Assembly: GCA_965206775.1 (NCBI GenBank) | Contig: CBDBKU010000002.1 | Location: 1,116,001 to 1,180,000, forward strand | DNA from: VXMF01 sp965206775 | GTDB taxonomy: Bacteria > Acidobacteriota > Terriglobia > Bryobacterales > UBA6623 | Length of the DNA: 64,000 bases | Reading direction: 5' to 3' | Shown: piece by piece, positions 52,594 through 61,127 of the stretch | How positions within the stretch are numbered: the stretch's first letter is position 1 | How the letters are laid out: the number at the start of each line of letters is the position of its first letter | Notes under the pieces: generated by a model | The model's input: the letters and a program-made list of their open reading frames with translations, nothing else | What the model was told of the DNA's origin: nothing | The model's database searches: none | Program-made: the position numbers and the translations under genes

Positions 52594-54023
52594 ACGCACC
52601 CGATTTCGCAGTCGATCTGACCAGGCGCCATTTCTTCGGGCGTGGTGCGACCGGTCTGGGCATTGCTGGGCTGGCACATCTGCTGGGACGAGACGCTGCC
52701 GGGATGGGCGGCCTGCCGGGGCTCCCGCACCTTGCGGCCAAGGCCAAGCACGTCATCTACCTGTTCCAGAGCGGCGGGCCGTCGCAACTCGACCTCTTCG
52801 ACTACAAGCCAACGCTCGACCAACTCCACGGTACGGAATTGCCCGATTCGGTTCGCCGAGGCCAGCGTCTGACCGGCATGACGGCCTCCCAGAAGTCGTT
52901 TCCAGTCCACAAGACCTGGTACGAATTCCGACAGCACGGGGAATCCGGCGCTTGGGTGAGCGAGTTGCTGCCGCACACAGCGAGGATTGCAGACAAGCTC
53001 TCGTTCATCCGGACGATGCACACCGAGGCGATCAATCACGATCCCGCGGTGACCTTCTTCCAGACCGGTGCGCAGCTGGCTGGGCGACCGAGCATCGGAG
53101 CGTGGCTCTCATACGGCCTCGGAACCGAGAACGAGGACCTGCCGGCGTTCGTCGTGATGACTTCGCGAGGATCCGGGCGCGTCGGTCAAGCGCTGTACAC
53201 CCGACTTTGGGGCAGCGGATTCTTGCCGAGTCGATTTCAAGGCGTGAAGTTCCGTTCGCAAGGCGATCCGGTGCTCTTCCTGTCGAACCCGGCAGGCGTG
53301 AGCCGCGATCGTCGCAGGATGTTCCTCGATGACCTTTCGGCGCTCAACCGAATCCAGCACGAAGAGTTCGCCGATCCGGAGATCGAGACGCGAATCGCCC
53401 AATACGAAATGGCGTACCGCATGCAAACGTCCGTGCCAGAACTCATGGATCTCTCCGGCGAGCCGGAATCCACGTTCGAGCTCTACGGCGAGGGTGCGCG
53501 CGAGCCGGGAACCTACGCCCGCCATTGCCTGGTCGCACGGCGGTTGGTGGAGCGTGGAGTGCGCTTCATCCAGCTTTTCCATCGCGGTTGGGATCAGCAC
53601 CGGTCGCTGCCGCAACAACTTCCGAAACAGTGCGCCGACACCGACCAGGCTTCGGCGGCGCTGATCGAGGATCTGGACCGGCGCGGGCTGCTCGACGAAA
53701 CGCTGGTGGTGTGGGGCGGGGAGTTCGGGCGCACGGTCTACTGCCAGGGCACGATGACCGGTCAGAGCTATGGTCGCGACCACCACCCGCGCTGTTTCAC
53801 GATCTGGCTTGCCGGTGGCGGGGTGAAGCCTGGAGTGATATACGGTGAGACGGACGACTTCTGTTACAACGCCGTCGCCAAGCCGGTCCACGTTCACGAT
53901 CTGCATGCCACGATGCTGAACCAGCTAGGCATTGACCACAAAAGACTGACCTATCGGTACCAAGGGCGTCAATTTCGTCTGACTGATATCGGTGGTGAAG
54001 TGATCCGCGACCTGGTTTCCTAG
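52590..54023 (+). CDS. DUF1501 family protein, Tat-exported
   Basis: 477 residues. A twin-arginine leader (LTRRHFFGRGATGLGIAGLA) starts the protein. The DUF1501 body resembles a sulfatase/alkaline-phosphatase-like fold: VIYLFQSGGPSQLDLFDYKP, SFIRTMHTEAINHDPAVTFF, and LVVWGGEFGRTVYCQGTMTGQ with the GRDHHPRCFTIWLAGGGVKPG block. Function unknown, but the family travels with PSD1 proteins in Planctomycetes and Acidobacteria. The ATG overlaps the PSD1 stop. Confidence 0.92.
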   Translation: MNAPDFAVDLTRRHFFGRGATGLGIAGLAHLLGRDAAGMGGLPGLPHLAAKAKHVIYLFQSGGPSQLDLFDYKPTLDQLHGTELPDSVRRGQRLTGMTASQKSFPVHKTWYEFRQHGESGAWVSELLPHTARIADKLSFIRTMHTEAINHDPAVTFFQTGAQLAGRPSIGAWLSYGLGTENEDLPAFVVMTSRGSGRVGQALYTRLWGSGFLPSRFQGVKFRSQGDPVLFLSNPAGVSRDRRRMFLDDLSALNRIQHEEFADPEIETRIAQYEMAYRMQTSVPELMDLSGEPESTFELYGEGAREPGTYARHCLVARRLVERGVRFIQLFHRGWDQHRSLPQQLPKQCADTDQASAALIEDLDRRGLLDETLVVWGGEFGRTVYCQGTMTGQSYGRDHHPRCFTIWLAGGGVKPGVIYGETDDFCYNAVAKPVHVHDLHATMLNQLGIDHKRLTYRYQGRQFRLTDIGGEVIRDLVS

Positions 54024-54186
54024 CAACCCGTGCCGGTCGGTCCGAAATCCTGTCGAAACCGGCTATTCTAGTCCTGCGTCAAACGAAGTGCAGCGCGGTG
54101 CCGAACGGGTTTGGTGCCGGGTCGCACGATGATGGCCCGCATCCGAAAGGGATGCGATTCAGCGAGGGACTTGCAAGGAGGCGAAC

Positions 54187-54657
54187 ATGCTCAAGCTGAC
54201 ACGACGATCACTTCTACTTGCCACGACTGCCGGCTTGCCAGCGATTGCCGAGGATCGATCAAGCCGGAATTTCGAGATCATGCGTACCGACGAAGAATGG
54301 ATGAAAATCCTCACTCCTGAGCAGTATCGTGTACTGCGTCGGCACGGAACCGAGCGAGCGGGCACGAGTCCGTTGGACTCGGAGAAGCGAGCGGGCACGT
54401 TCCTTTGCGCCGGCTGCGATCTTCCGGTGTATTCCTCGCAGACGAAATTCGACAGCGGAACTGGCTGGCCCAGCTTCTGGGATGCGATCGAGGGCGCAGT
54501 CGGGACTTCCACCGACCGATCGTTCTTCATGACGCGCACCGAGGTCCACTGCCGGCGCTGCGGCGGGCATCTCGGGCACATCTTCGACGATGGACCGCGC
54601 CCTACCGGCAAGCGCCACTGCATTAACGGCGTGGCAATGAAGTTCCAGGCAGATTGA
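54187..54657 (+). CDS. msrB: Methionine-R-sulfoxide reductase, exported
   Basis: 156 residues. MsrB repairs the R-epimer of methionine sulfoxide. Two zinc CxxC pairs (CAGCDLPVYSS and CRRCGGHLGH) and the catalytic Cys block KRHCINGVAMKF are present, together with FDSGTGWPSFWDA. The N-terminus LTRRSLLLATTAGLPAIA is a twin-arginine-like leader, so the enzyme probably acts in the periplasm. A GGAGG site precedes the ATG. msrA follows 10 nt later. Confidence 0.95.
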   Translation: MLKLTRRSLLLATTAGLPAIAEDRSSRNFEIMRTDEEWMKILTPEQYRVLRRHGTERAGTSPLDSEKRAGTFLCAGCDLPVYSSQTKFDSGTGWPSFWDAIEGAVGTSTDRSFFMTRTEVHCRRCGGHLGHIFDDGPRPTGKRHCINGVAMKFQAD

Positions 54658-54667
54658 GGGGCAGCAC

Positions 54668-55273
54668 ATGAGAATCCTCGCGATCGCAATTCTGATGGCA
54701 CTTGCCGCGAACAGTGCTCCGCAAGCAAGAGCGCAGCAGGCAGAGACCGAAGCCGCCGTTGCGGTCTTCGCCGGGGGCTGCTTCTGGTGCATGGAGCCAC
54801 CATTCGACAAAATTGACGGCGTGCACTCAACCGTCTCGGGCTACATCGGCGGGTCTGCCGATGACGCGAACTATAAACGGGTCTCGTCCGGACGGACCGG
54901 ACACTACGAGGCTGTCCGAATCGAGTACAATTCCTCGAAAGTCGACTACGCCACGCTGGTCGAGGTTTTCTGGCGCAACGTGGATCCCTTCGATTCCAGC
55001 GGTCAGTTCTGCGACAAAGGCCCCCAGTACCGTGCGGCGATCTTCGCGCTGACGGACAAGCAGCGGAAGCTAGCCGAGGAGTCGAAGGCGATACTGGCCG
55101 CCCAGGAGTCCCCCCATGGCGATATCCAGGTCGAGATCTTGCCGGCAGCGACGTTCTATCCGGCCGAGGACTATCACCAGGACTACTACAAGAAGAACGC
55201 CGTGAGGTACAAGTTCTACCGCTGGAATTGCGGACGTGACAGGCGGTTGCAAAGCGTCTGGGGTGACTCCTAG
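54668..55273 (+). CDS. msrA: Methionine-S-sulfoxide reductase, exported
   Basis: 201 residues. MsrA repairs the S-epimer. Catalytic motif GGCFWCMEPPFDKIDGV near residue 38, then STVSGYIGGSADDANYKRVS, YNSSKVDYATLVEVFWRNVD and the YPAEDYHQDYYKKN tail. The N-terminus (ILAIAILMALAANSAPQARA) is a Sec-type signal peptide. Together with the Tat-type MsrB this forms a periplasmic two-epimer repair pair. Confidence 0.95.
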   Translation: MRILAIAILMALAANSAPQARAQQAETEAAVAVFAGGCFWCMEPPFDKIDGVHSTVSGYIGGSADDANYKRVSSGRTGHYEAVRIEYNSSKVDYATLVEVFWRNVDPFDSSGQFCDKGPQYRAAIFALTDKQRKLAEESKAILAAQESPHGDIQVEILPAATFYPAEDYHQDYYKKNAVRYKFYRWNCGRDRRLQSVWGDS

Positions 55274-55494
55274 CGGAGCCGGCCCCGGGGATCTCTTCCG
55301 AGGCGTCTGCAGGTTGGAGCCGCGCGTCGGGCAGTCAGGCTGCGGGCAGTTCCATCCGACTGGCTCGCTGGCGGCTGCAATATGCCTGCTTCCCGCGGGG
55401 CGAGCCCGCCTTGGGTGCGACACGCCCTGAACAATCCGAGTGTCGCCACAAGCGCCATGCGACCGTCAAGTGCTCGTGAGCTAGCCTTGAATGC

Positions 55495-56283
55495 ATGATC
55501 CGCGGGGTCTTGTTCGATTTGGACGGGGTGCTGTACAACGGCGACGAACCGATCGCGGGAGCTGCCGCGGCAGTGGAGGCCGTGAGAGAGTCGGGAATCC
55601 CCTCGGTATTCGTCACCAACACCACGTCCCGTCCCCGCAGTGCGCTGTCCGACAAGCTGCGCCGCTTCGGAGTCCCGGCAGGATTGGATGAGTTCCTGAC
55701 TCCGCCAGTCGCAGCAGCCGCTTGGATCCGGAATCGCGGCGAGGGCCGGGCTGCTCTCTTCGTGCCCGAGGCTACGCGCGAGGAGTTTCGCGGCCTAGAA
55801 GCCGCTCCCGAATCCGAGGATGGAGATGTGCGGTACGTCGTCGTCGGCGATTTGGGCGATGCGTGGGACTACCGGACGCTGAACAGCGCCTTCCGGCTCT
55901 TGCACGGGAGTTCCGACCGGGAGTTGATCGCTTTGGGGCTGACGCGATACTGGCATTCGCCGGACGGCGCCAATCTGGATGTCGCGCCGTTCGTCGCTGC
56001 TCTGGAGTGCGCCACCGGGCGTCGAGCGACTGTCCTGGGAAAGCCGGCGAAGGAGTTTTTCCTGCAGGCCTCTGCGCAGCTGGGCGTGCCTCCGCACGAC
56101 TTGCTGATGGTTGGCGACGACATTCGAGCCGACGCGATGGGCGCGCAACGGGCCGGCCTGCAGGCTGCGCTTGTCCGAACGGGGAAGTTCAGGCCCAGCG
56201 ACCTGGACTCCGCCGAGCGCCCCGACTGGGTGCTCGACTCGGTGCGCGACTTACCGTTCCTGCTTGCGAATTGCCGAGATTGA
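55495..56283 (+). CDS. HAD-IIA family phosphatase (HDHD2/LHPP-like)
   Basis: 262 residues. Motif I is GVLFDLDGVLYNGDEPI (DxDGV nucleophile), motif II region VFVTNTTSRPRSALSDKLRR (Thr-Asn), and motif IV DLLMVGDDIRADAMGAQRAG (Asp pair). The C2 cap lies between. HAD-IIA enzymes remove phosphate from sugars, nucleotides or protein histidine. Its 3' end overlaps the convergent methyltransferase gene by 33 nt. Confidence 0.92.
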   Translation: MIRGVLFDLDGVLYNGDEPIAGAAAAVEAVRESGIPSVFVTNTTSRPRSALSDKLRRFGVPAGLDEFLTPPVAAAAWIRNRGEGRAALFVPEATREEFRGLEAAPESEDGDVRYVVVGDLGDAWDYRTLNSAFRLLHGSSDRELIALGLTRYWHSPDGANLDVAPFVAALECATGRRATVLGKPAKEFFLQASAQLGVPPHDLLMVGDDIRADAMGAQRAGLQAALVRTGKFRPSDLDSAERPDWVLDSVRDLPFLLANCRD

Positions 56284-56952
56284 TTTCGTCAGGCCTAGGA
56301 ATCGCTCTCGCTCGATCATGGCGTCTGGGAAGGCGCGGTGCAGGTCCTCCTCGGCGAGCAGGTGAGTGTTCTCCACGAAGCCCCGGGCCTCGTCGCGGCC
56401 CGGACGCTGCAGCCATCCCCACACGGTGAAGTTCCTCGCGAGGCGAACCTGCCAGCTCCTCGGCAGGAAATGGAAGCCTGGCGTCAGAGTATGCGCTTCC
56501 ACCGGAAACCACCGATTCGGCGTTTGCACGCAGTAACCGCGACCGACGCGAGCGATTTCCCGTGCCATCGCGGCTCGGCTCGGCTCGTCGGGCAAGTGCT
56601 CGATGACCGAGTTGCAGTAGACCACGTCGAAAGTGCCGTCTTCGAACGGCAGCAGACGCCCGTCCGCTTGGACCCAGGGCATCGCGTCGCGGCGGAGGTC
56701 GCGCCCTTCGAGGTTTGCCACGGTCACGGTCGGGCAAGGCGAAAGCCAATGCCAGTAGTATTCGTCTCCGCCCAGGTCGAGAACGGTCGTCGACGCGCAA
56801 ACGCCGAACGTTCGCGCGAACATGCGGAGCCGACGGGTGCGGAAATACCGGGCTAAGGGCCTGTGAATGTCTGCGAAGCGATCTGGCATCGAAATCGATG
56901 GCGGCGCGGGCTTGTCCCCGGAAAATGGCGGTGCGCGGTTCTCATTTTCCAA
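56251..56952 (-). CDS. Class I SAM-dependent methyltransferase
   Basis: 233 residues. SAM-binding motif I region TTVLDLGGDEYYWHWLSP near residue 56, and the motif around DGTFDVVYCNSVIEHLPDE (Methyltransf_11 type) near 105. Length suits a small-molecule or lipid-type methyltransferase; substrate unknown. Begins inside the end of sixA (11 nt overlap). Confidence 0.86.
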   Translation of the reverse strand: MENENRAPPFSGDKPAPPSISMPDRFADIHRPLARYFRTRRLRMFARTFGVCASTTVLDLGGDEYYWHWLSPCPTVTVANLEGRDLRRDAMPWVQADGRLLPFEDGTFDVVYCNSVIEHLPDEPSRAAMAREIARVGRGYCVQTPNRWFPVEAHTLTPGFHFLPRSWQVRLARNFTVWGWLQRPGRDEARGFVENTHLLAEEDLHRAFPDAMIERERFLGLTKSISAIRKQER

Positions 56953-57427
56953 CCGAGCCGGGCGTCATCAGCCAAGAGAGCATGGCGTGCGGCTGCCGGC
57001 CCGAGATGCTGATATCCAACGCGACGAGGCCGGATTTCTTGAGCCACAGCGCGTCCGACCTGGCTCCCACCAGCCACGCGACGAGCGAGCTGAGTTGCGG
57101 GTTGTGGCCGACGATCATCACGTCGCCGGCGGCGATGTAGCCGCGAATCTCCTCCCACAAGTCGAACACGCTCACATAGGGGACGAGGGCGTGGCTTCGA
57201 ACCAACTGGCCGGGGAATCGTAACTCCTCGCGGGCGATGAGAGCGGTCTGCTCGGCCCGTGCATACTGGCTCGTGAGAATCGTCTCCGGAAGCACTCCAA
57301 CCCGACTTGCATGTGACAGCACGCGCCTAGCCTTCGCGATGCCCGGTTCCGTAAGCTGTCTGGCCGAGTCCGGCTGGGCCGGTCCCGGTTCCTCGGCGAT
57401 CGCGTGGCGCAGGACGTACAGCGTCAT
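56942..57427 (-). CDS. sixA: Phosphohistidine phosphatase SixA
   Basis: 161 residues. Histidine-phosphatase superfamily RHG motif LYVLRHAIAEEPGPAQPDS at the start (catalytic His near residue 8) and second His in GDVMIVGHNPQLSSLVAWLVG. SixA dephosphorylates phosphohistidine on histidine-containing phosphotransfer domains. An IS630 element lies 27 nt upstream of its start, so its native promoter may be displaced. Overlaps the methyltransferase start by 11 nt. Confidence 0.9.
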   Translation of the reverse strand: MTLYVLRHAIAEEPGPAQPDSARQLTEPGIAKARRVLSHASRVGVLPETILTSQYARAEQTALIAREELRFPGQLVRSHALVPYVSVFDLWEEIRGYIAAGDVMIVGHNPQLSSLVAWLVGARSDALWLKKSGLVALDISISGRQPHAMLSWLMTPGSVGK

Positions 57428-57454
57428 CGACTACAGCTTAATGCGCCGTTCTCG

Positions 57455-58543
57455 CTAGTGAACTGTATCGGAAGTTCGTATGCAGTAACTCTTGAGCGAT
57501 TCTAGGATTTCGTCAGCGGTTTTCGTCCACACGAACGGCTGAGGGTCCTCGTTGTAGACATCCAGGTACTCGCGGATCGACTTTTCCAGCGCCTGCGTGC
57601 TGCGATGGGTGCCGCGCCGAATCTGCTGCCGCGTGATTTCCGCGAACCAGCGTTCCACTTGATTGAGCCACGAGGCGCTCGTGGGCGTGAAATGCAGGTG
57701 GTATCGCGGGCGACGCGCTAGCCAGTTGTGGATCATCGCGGTCTTGTGCGTGCCGTAGTTGTCCAGCACGAGATGGATGTCGAATTCCGGCGGAACTCGC
57801 TTGTCGATGATGGCGAGGAACTTCTTGAACTCCACCGAGCGGTGCTTGCGGAAGCACTTCCCGATCACCTCGCCCGTGGCCGTGTCCAAGGCCGCGAACA
57901 GCGAAGTGGTCCCGTTCCTCTTGTAGTCGTGCGTCCGCTTCTCCGGCGATCCGGGGCGCATCGGCAGCAGGGGCTGGGTCCGGTCAAGCGCCTGGATCTG
58001 CGACTTCTCGTCCACGCACAGCACCACGGCCCTCTCCGGCGGGTGCATGTACAGTCCGACGACATCGCGCACTTTCTCGAGGAACAGGGGGTCTCGCGAC
58101 AGCTTGAACGTCTCGCTGCGATGCGGCTTCAGGGCAAAGGCCCGCCAGATGCGGCTCACCGTCGCCGAGCTTAGCCCGCACGCCTTGGCCATCGACCGCG
58201 TGCTCCACTGCGTGGCTCCCCGCGGCTTGGTCTCGAGCGTCCGGATCACCACGTCCTCCACAGCGTCGTCCCCGACCGAGCGCGGCGTCCCCGGCCGCGG
58301 CTCGTCCAGCAAGCCCTCGCAGCCCTTCTCCAAGAACCGCCGCCTCCACTTCCCGACCGTCGCCCGTGTCGTGTGCAGCTTGCCCGCTACGGCCTGATCG
58401 CTCCTGCCTGTGGCGCTCTCCAAGACAATGCGCGCCCGCAGGGCCAGCGACTGGGCTGTCTTCCGGCGCCGCAACCCGCGCTGCAGTTCCTTCCGATCAT
58501 CCTCCGAAACCTCGGGAACCCCTCTCGTGTGATGATTCGGCAT
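57455..58543 (-). CDS. IS630-family transposase
   Basis: 362 residues from ATG 58543. Winged helix-turn-helix DNA-binding region (QAVAGKLHTTRATVGKWRRR) is followed by a catalytic DDE/D domain: VLCVDEKSQIQALDRTQP (first Asp), HLVLDNYGTHKTAMIHNW (second Asp) and SWLNQVERWFAEITRQQIRR (Glu). It looks intact. The stop codon TAG is read from the target-derived CTA outside the element (57455-57457), not from the element itself. Same orientation as sixA. Confidence 0.94.
   Translation of the reverse strand: MPNHHTRGVPEVSEDDRKELQRGLRRRKTAQSLALRARIVLESATGRSDQAVAGKLHTTRATVGKWRRRFLEKGCEGLLDEPRPGTPRSVGDDAVEDVVIRTLETKPRGATQWSTRSMAKACGLSSATVSRIWRAFALKPHRSETFKLSRDPLFLEKVRDVVGLYMHPPERAVVLCVDEKSQIQALDRTQPLLPMRPGSPEKRTHDYKRNGTTSLFAALDTATGEVIGKCFRKHRSVEFKKFLAIIDKRVPPEFDIHLVLDNYGTHKTAMIHNWLARRPRYHLHFTPTSASWLNQVERWFAEITRQQIRRGTHRSTQALEKSIREYLDVYNEDPQPFVWTKTADEILESLKSYCIRTSDTVH
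57458..57477 (+). repeat. Left terminal inverted repeat of the IS630 element
   Basis: Sequence GTGAACTGTATCGGAAGTTC; pairs with the right end with mismatches at positions 4, 5, 13 and 14. Confidence 0.85.
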
Positions 58544-58595
58544 CCTCGCCTCCCTCCTTAGGCTGACGGTACCAGAATCAACATCCACTGGTCAA

Positions 58596-58615
58596 GAACT
58601 TATGATACAGAACAC
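58596..58615 (-). repeat. Right terminal inverted repeat of the IS630 element
   Basis: Reverse complement GTGTTCTGTATCATAAGTTC, matching the left end at 16 of 20 positions; followed by the second CTAG. Confidence 0.85.
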
Positions 58616-58828
58616 TAGTCCCAGGAATCCCGTCGGTAGCGGGCGCCTCGCTAGTCTCGATCTAGCCACCCGCAACGCCTGCGCCTAGGTGCAGGCTATC
58701 GGGCGATCCCACTGCCGGACCTCCGGGGAGGGCATTCCGCTTCGGCTTCGGCCAAGGGATTCCGAATCCGCACCTACCACCGAAATGAATCGATTGCCGG
58801 GTCGACCGCCCACGAGGCCAGAAGCGTT

Positions 58829-59050
58829 TCAGCTGCGGTACCGGTAGACGATCCTGCCCCGTGTCAGGTCATAGGGCGACAGTTCGACGTTGACCCGGTC
58901 GCCGGTCAGAATGCGTATGCGGTGCTTGCGGAGTTTTCCCGCGATCTGGGCGAGGACTTTGTGCTTATCGTCGAGTTCCACGCTGAAGATGCCGCCGGGA
59001 TGGCGTTCGATGATTGTCCCAGTGACCTCTATGCCCTCTTCTTTTGCCAT
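58829..59050 (-). CDS. infA: Translation initiation factor IF-1
   Basis: 73 residues, exact family length. S1-like OB fold: MAKEEGIEVTGTIIERHPGG, FSVELDDKHKVLAQIAGKLR, KHRIRILTGDRVNVELSPYD, GRIVYRYRS. It binds the 30S A-site during initiation. It is not in the usual ribosomal-protein cluster here; a 210 nt gap to the IS holds only a weak GC hairpin (58677-58682 with 58691-58696). Confidence 0.97.
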   Translation of the reverse strand: MAKEEGIEVTGTIIERHPGGIFSVELDDKHKVLAQIAGKLRKHRIRILTGDRVNVELSPYDLTRGRIVYRYRS

Positions 59051-59129
59051 GCAGTTCCTGAGTTGGTGATTGTTCCCCGGGGAGAACGATTCCTAGTATC
59101 GCAGAACGGGGAAGTTGCGATAGGTGTTC

Positions 59130-59876
59130 CTATGGCCCGAACACCTTCGAGGGCGTGCCCCAGAGGATGGCTTCCTTGTCTTCGACCGGCAAGGGAAGCG
59201 TCTCGATCTTCCCGATCTCGGATTCGACGCTCTCCGGCAGATCGGATCCAGCCATGAGCCTGTCAGGTCCGACGTGCTTCAGGATCTCGAGCACTCCATG
59301 CGGCGTCAGAGTGGAAAGCTCGATGAAGATGTTCGGGCACACGACTGCCGCAACGGCAGCTTCCAGCGAGTAGATGCCGCCGCCGGCATGGCCGAGCACG
59401 ATCCGCAGGTCCGGATAGCGCCGAGCAGGGTGGATGTAGAGCGAAGGGAGCGCGAACGGCGCGCCCGCGCCGGTATGGCAGACCAGGGCGAGGCGATTCT
59501 CGAGCGCTGTCTCGAAGAGGAAGTTGCTGCGTTCGGATAGCGGATTGAGCCCTTGGTACTGGGGCTGGAACTTTAGCGCGCGGAAGCCGTAGGTCTCGCG
59601 GCAGCGCCTCACCTCGTCCCTGTACTCGCTTTCGGGGACGAACGGGTTAAGGCACGCGGCTCCCGTGAACCGATCGGGGTACGCGCGCAGCGCATCCCCG
59701 ATCTCGTCATGCTCGCGCCGGTAGTCTTCGACCACGGGAAACGGGATGAGCAGCGATCGGTCCACGCCGGCTTTGTCCATAGCTCGGAGCAGGGCCTCCG
59801 CCGTGGCGACGCGCCCCGAATGCAACGCTCGGCCAAGGTGCGTGTGCGTATCGAAAACTCTCAGGCCTTGCCGCAA
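59130..59876 (-). CDS. TIM-barrel amidohydrolase (amidohydrolase-2 family)
   Basis: 248 residues from TTG 59876, with GGGA upstream. Metal-dependent hydrolase layout: VFDTHTHLGRALHSGRV (HxH at residue ~10-12), GFRALKFQPQYQGLNPLSER, VCHTGAGAPFALPSL (His), RIVLGHAGGGIYSLEAAV (His) and MAGSDLPESVESEI (metal Asp). Members hydrolyse or decarboxylate varied ring compounds. Substrate unknown. Tandem with the M20 peptidase gene in the same orientation. Confidence 0.88.
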   Translation of the reverse strand: MRQGLRVFDTHTHLGRALHSGRVATAEALLRAMDKAGVDRSLLIPFPVVEDYRREHDEIGDALRAYPDRFTGAACLNPFVPESEYRDEVRRCRETYGFRALKFQPQYQGLNPLSERSNFLFETALENRLALVCHTGAGAPFALPSLYIHPARRYPDLRIVLGHAGGGIYSLEAAVAAVVCPNIFIELSTLTPHGVLEILKHVGPDRLMAGSDLPESVESEIGKIETLPLPVEDKEAILWGTPSKVFGP

Positions 59877-59917
59877 CGTGCCATTCCCATCTTGCGCCCT
59901 GCGTAGCGGAAGCGCTA

Positions 59918-60928
59918 CTAGGCTGCTTTCGCCTCGCTGAGAGACCGGGCGAGCCGGATGTACAAGCCGATAGCCTCCTGGATCTGGCGCTTGGGTATCC
60001 GCTCGTCGACAGTGTGCGCGTGGTGGATGGAGCCCGGTCCGATCAGCAGAGGACGGCCCCAGTTGGATAGCTTCGGTATGTCGGTCGTGTACTTCACGAT
60101 CGACGTCTTGAAATCTTCGATGCCGACCAGGCGCAGGGCTGGGGTGTAGGAGAAGACGTCCACTTCGACCCCGTCAAGCGCCGACATTGCCAGTGCCTTG
60201 GTCTCCGCGAGATCGGCCACGATGCGGATGACCACCGAGGCCGATGCGTAGTCGGCGATAATGTTGGCCGCCGGTCCGGCATCCAGCGTACCTATGTTGA
60301 CCGTCGTTTCGCCAAGCAGCGGATCCGACGGCCAGTCGATCGAGCGTAGGCGGTTGAGCCGGTCGAGCAGGAGCTCGGTTGCGGACTCGCCAAGTTCAGG
60401 ATAGGCCGAATGGCACGCGCGGCCCGACGCCCGGATCCTCAGCCCGAGCGTTCCCTTCGAAGCCAGCGCCAGAAGGTTCTCCGTTGGCTCCCCGTTGATC
60501 AAGTACCGAACCGGCGGCGGATCCTCGTTGGCATGGCGCGCACCCGCACCGTCGACCTCCTCCCCTACAACGAGAAGCAGGCCGAGACCGCGGACGCCAT
60601 CCTCCAGCAGCTTTTCCAATGCCTTGATCATGGCGGCGGCGATCCCGTGCGTGTCGCACGCCCCGCGGCCCCATATGAACTCGTGGTCCTCCCGGGACGG
60701 GATGAACGGAGGCACGGTATCCATGTGGGTGGAGAAAACTACCGCTGGCTCGCCCCAGCAAGCCCAAACGTTGTTGCGCCCCGGCGCGACTTCCTGTTTC
60801 TCGATCGTTCCGTCGTGCCGCTCGGCTAGCGGCCGAAGGTAGTCGAACAGGAAATCCCCGATCTCGCGTTCGTTCGGGGTAACCGAGTCTATGTCGATCA
60901 AAGAGCGCGTGAGCTCGAAGGCGTCCAT
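59918..60928 (-). CDS. M20-family metallopeptidase (DapE/ArgE-like)
   Basis: 336 residues. Two-zinc exopeptidase/deacylase: VVFSTHMDTVPPFIP (first zinc His and catalytic Asp), FIWGRGACDTHGIAAAMIKA (bridging Asp), LLLVVGEEVDGAGARHAN (catalytic Glu pair), and IGPGSIHHAHTVDERI (last zinc His). A small dimerisation lid lies in the middle. DapE, ArgE and LysK-type activities all use this fold; the cofactor text cannot separate them. Confidence 0.9.
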   Translation of the reverse strand: MDAFELTRSLIDIDSVTPNEREIGDFLFDYLRPLAERHDGTIEKQEVAPGRNNVWACWGEPAVVFSTHMDTVPPFIPSREDHEFIWGRGACDTHGIAAAMIKALEKLLEDGVRGLGLLLVVGEEVDGAGARHANEDPPPVRYLINGEPTENLLALASKGTLGLRIRASGRACHSAYPELGESATELLLDRLNRLRSIDWPSDPLLGETTVNIGTLDAGPAANIIADYASASVVIRIVADLAETKALAMSALDGVEVDVFSYTPALRLVGIEDFKTSIVKYTTDIPKLSNWGRPLLIGPGSIHHAHTVDERIPKRQIQEAIGLYIRLARSLSEAKAA

Positions 60929-61074
60929 ACAGGTCGTTCCGATTCCAGATTTCCGAGCGTATCCGATATCGCTCGCTTCGTCAAACGACTAGGCACCGGA
61001 CCTGATCCGCTGACAGGTGCCGGAGCACCAGAAGGGATTCAATGCGAGTTGCCACCGAGGGTCCGAAGTCCGAC

Positions 61075-61080
61075 TATACT
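61075..61080 (+). promoter_or_regulatory. Putative -10 element for the bactofilin gene
   Basis: TATACT, 48 nt before the ATG at 61128. A TTGCCA at 61049-61054 is 20 nt upstream, longer than usual spacing, so the -35 is uncertain. Confidence 0.3.
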
Positions 61081-61127
61081 ATTCTTTACAGTTTGCCATT
61101 TGTCGACAGAGAGGATCGGATCGAAGC

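Larger units (their letters stand above)
57458..58615 (-). mobile_element. IS630-family insertion sequence, 1158 bp, apparently complete
   Basis: Bounded by 20-nt inverted repeats at 57458-57477 and 58596-58615, matching at 16 of 20 positions. Both ends are flanked by TA inside CTAG (57455-57458 and 58615-58618), the 2-bp target duplication expected for IS630. It encodes one intact transposase, so it is probably recent. Removing it restores a CTAG site 27-30 nt before the sixA start. Confidence 0.9.

Noticed and set aside
58677..58696. Hairpin downstream of infA as terminator
   Set aside because: Stem of six pairs without T-run on either strand; cannot be distinguished from chance in GC-rich DNA.
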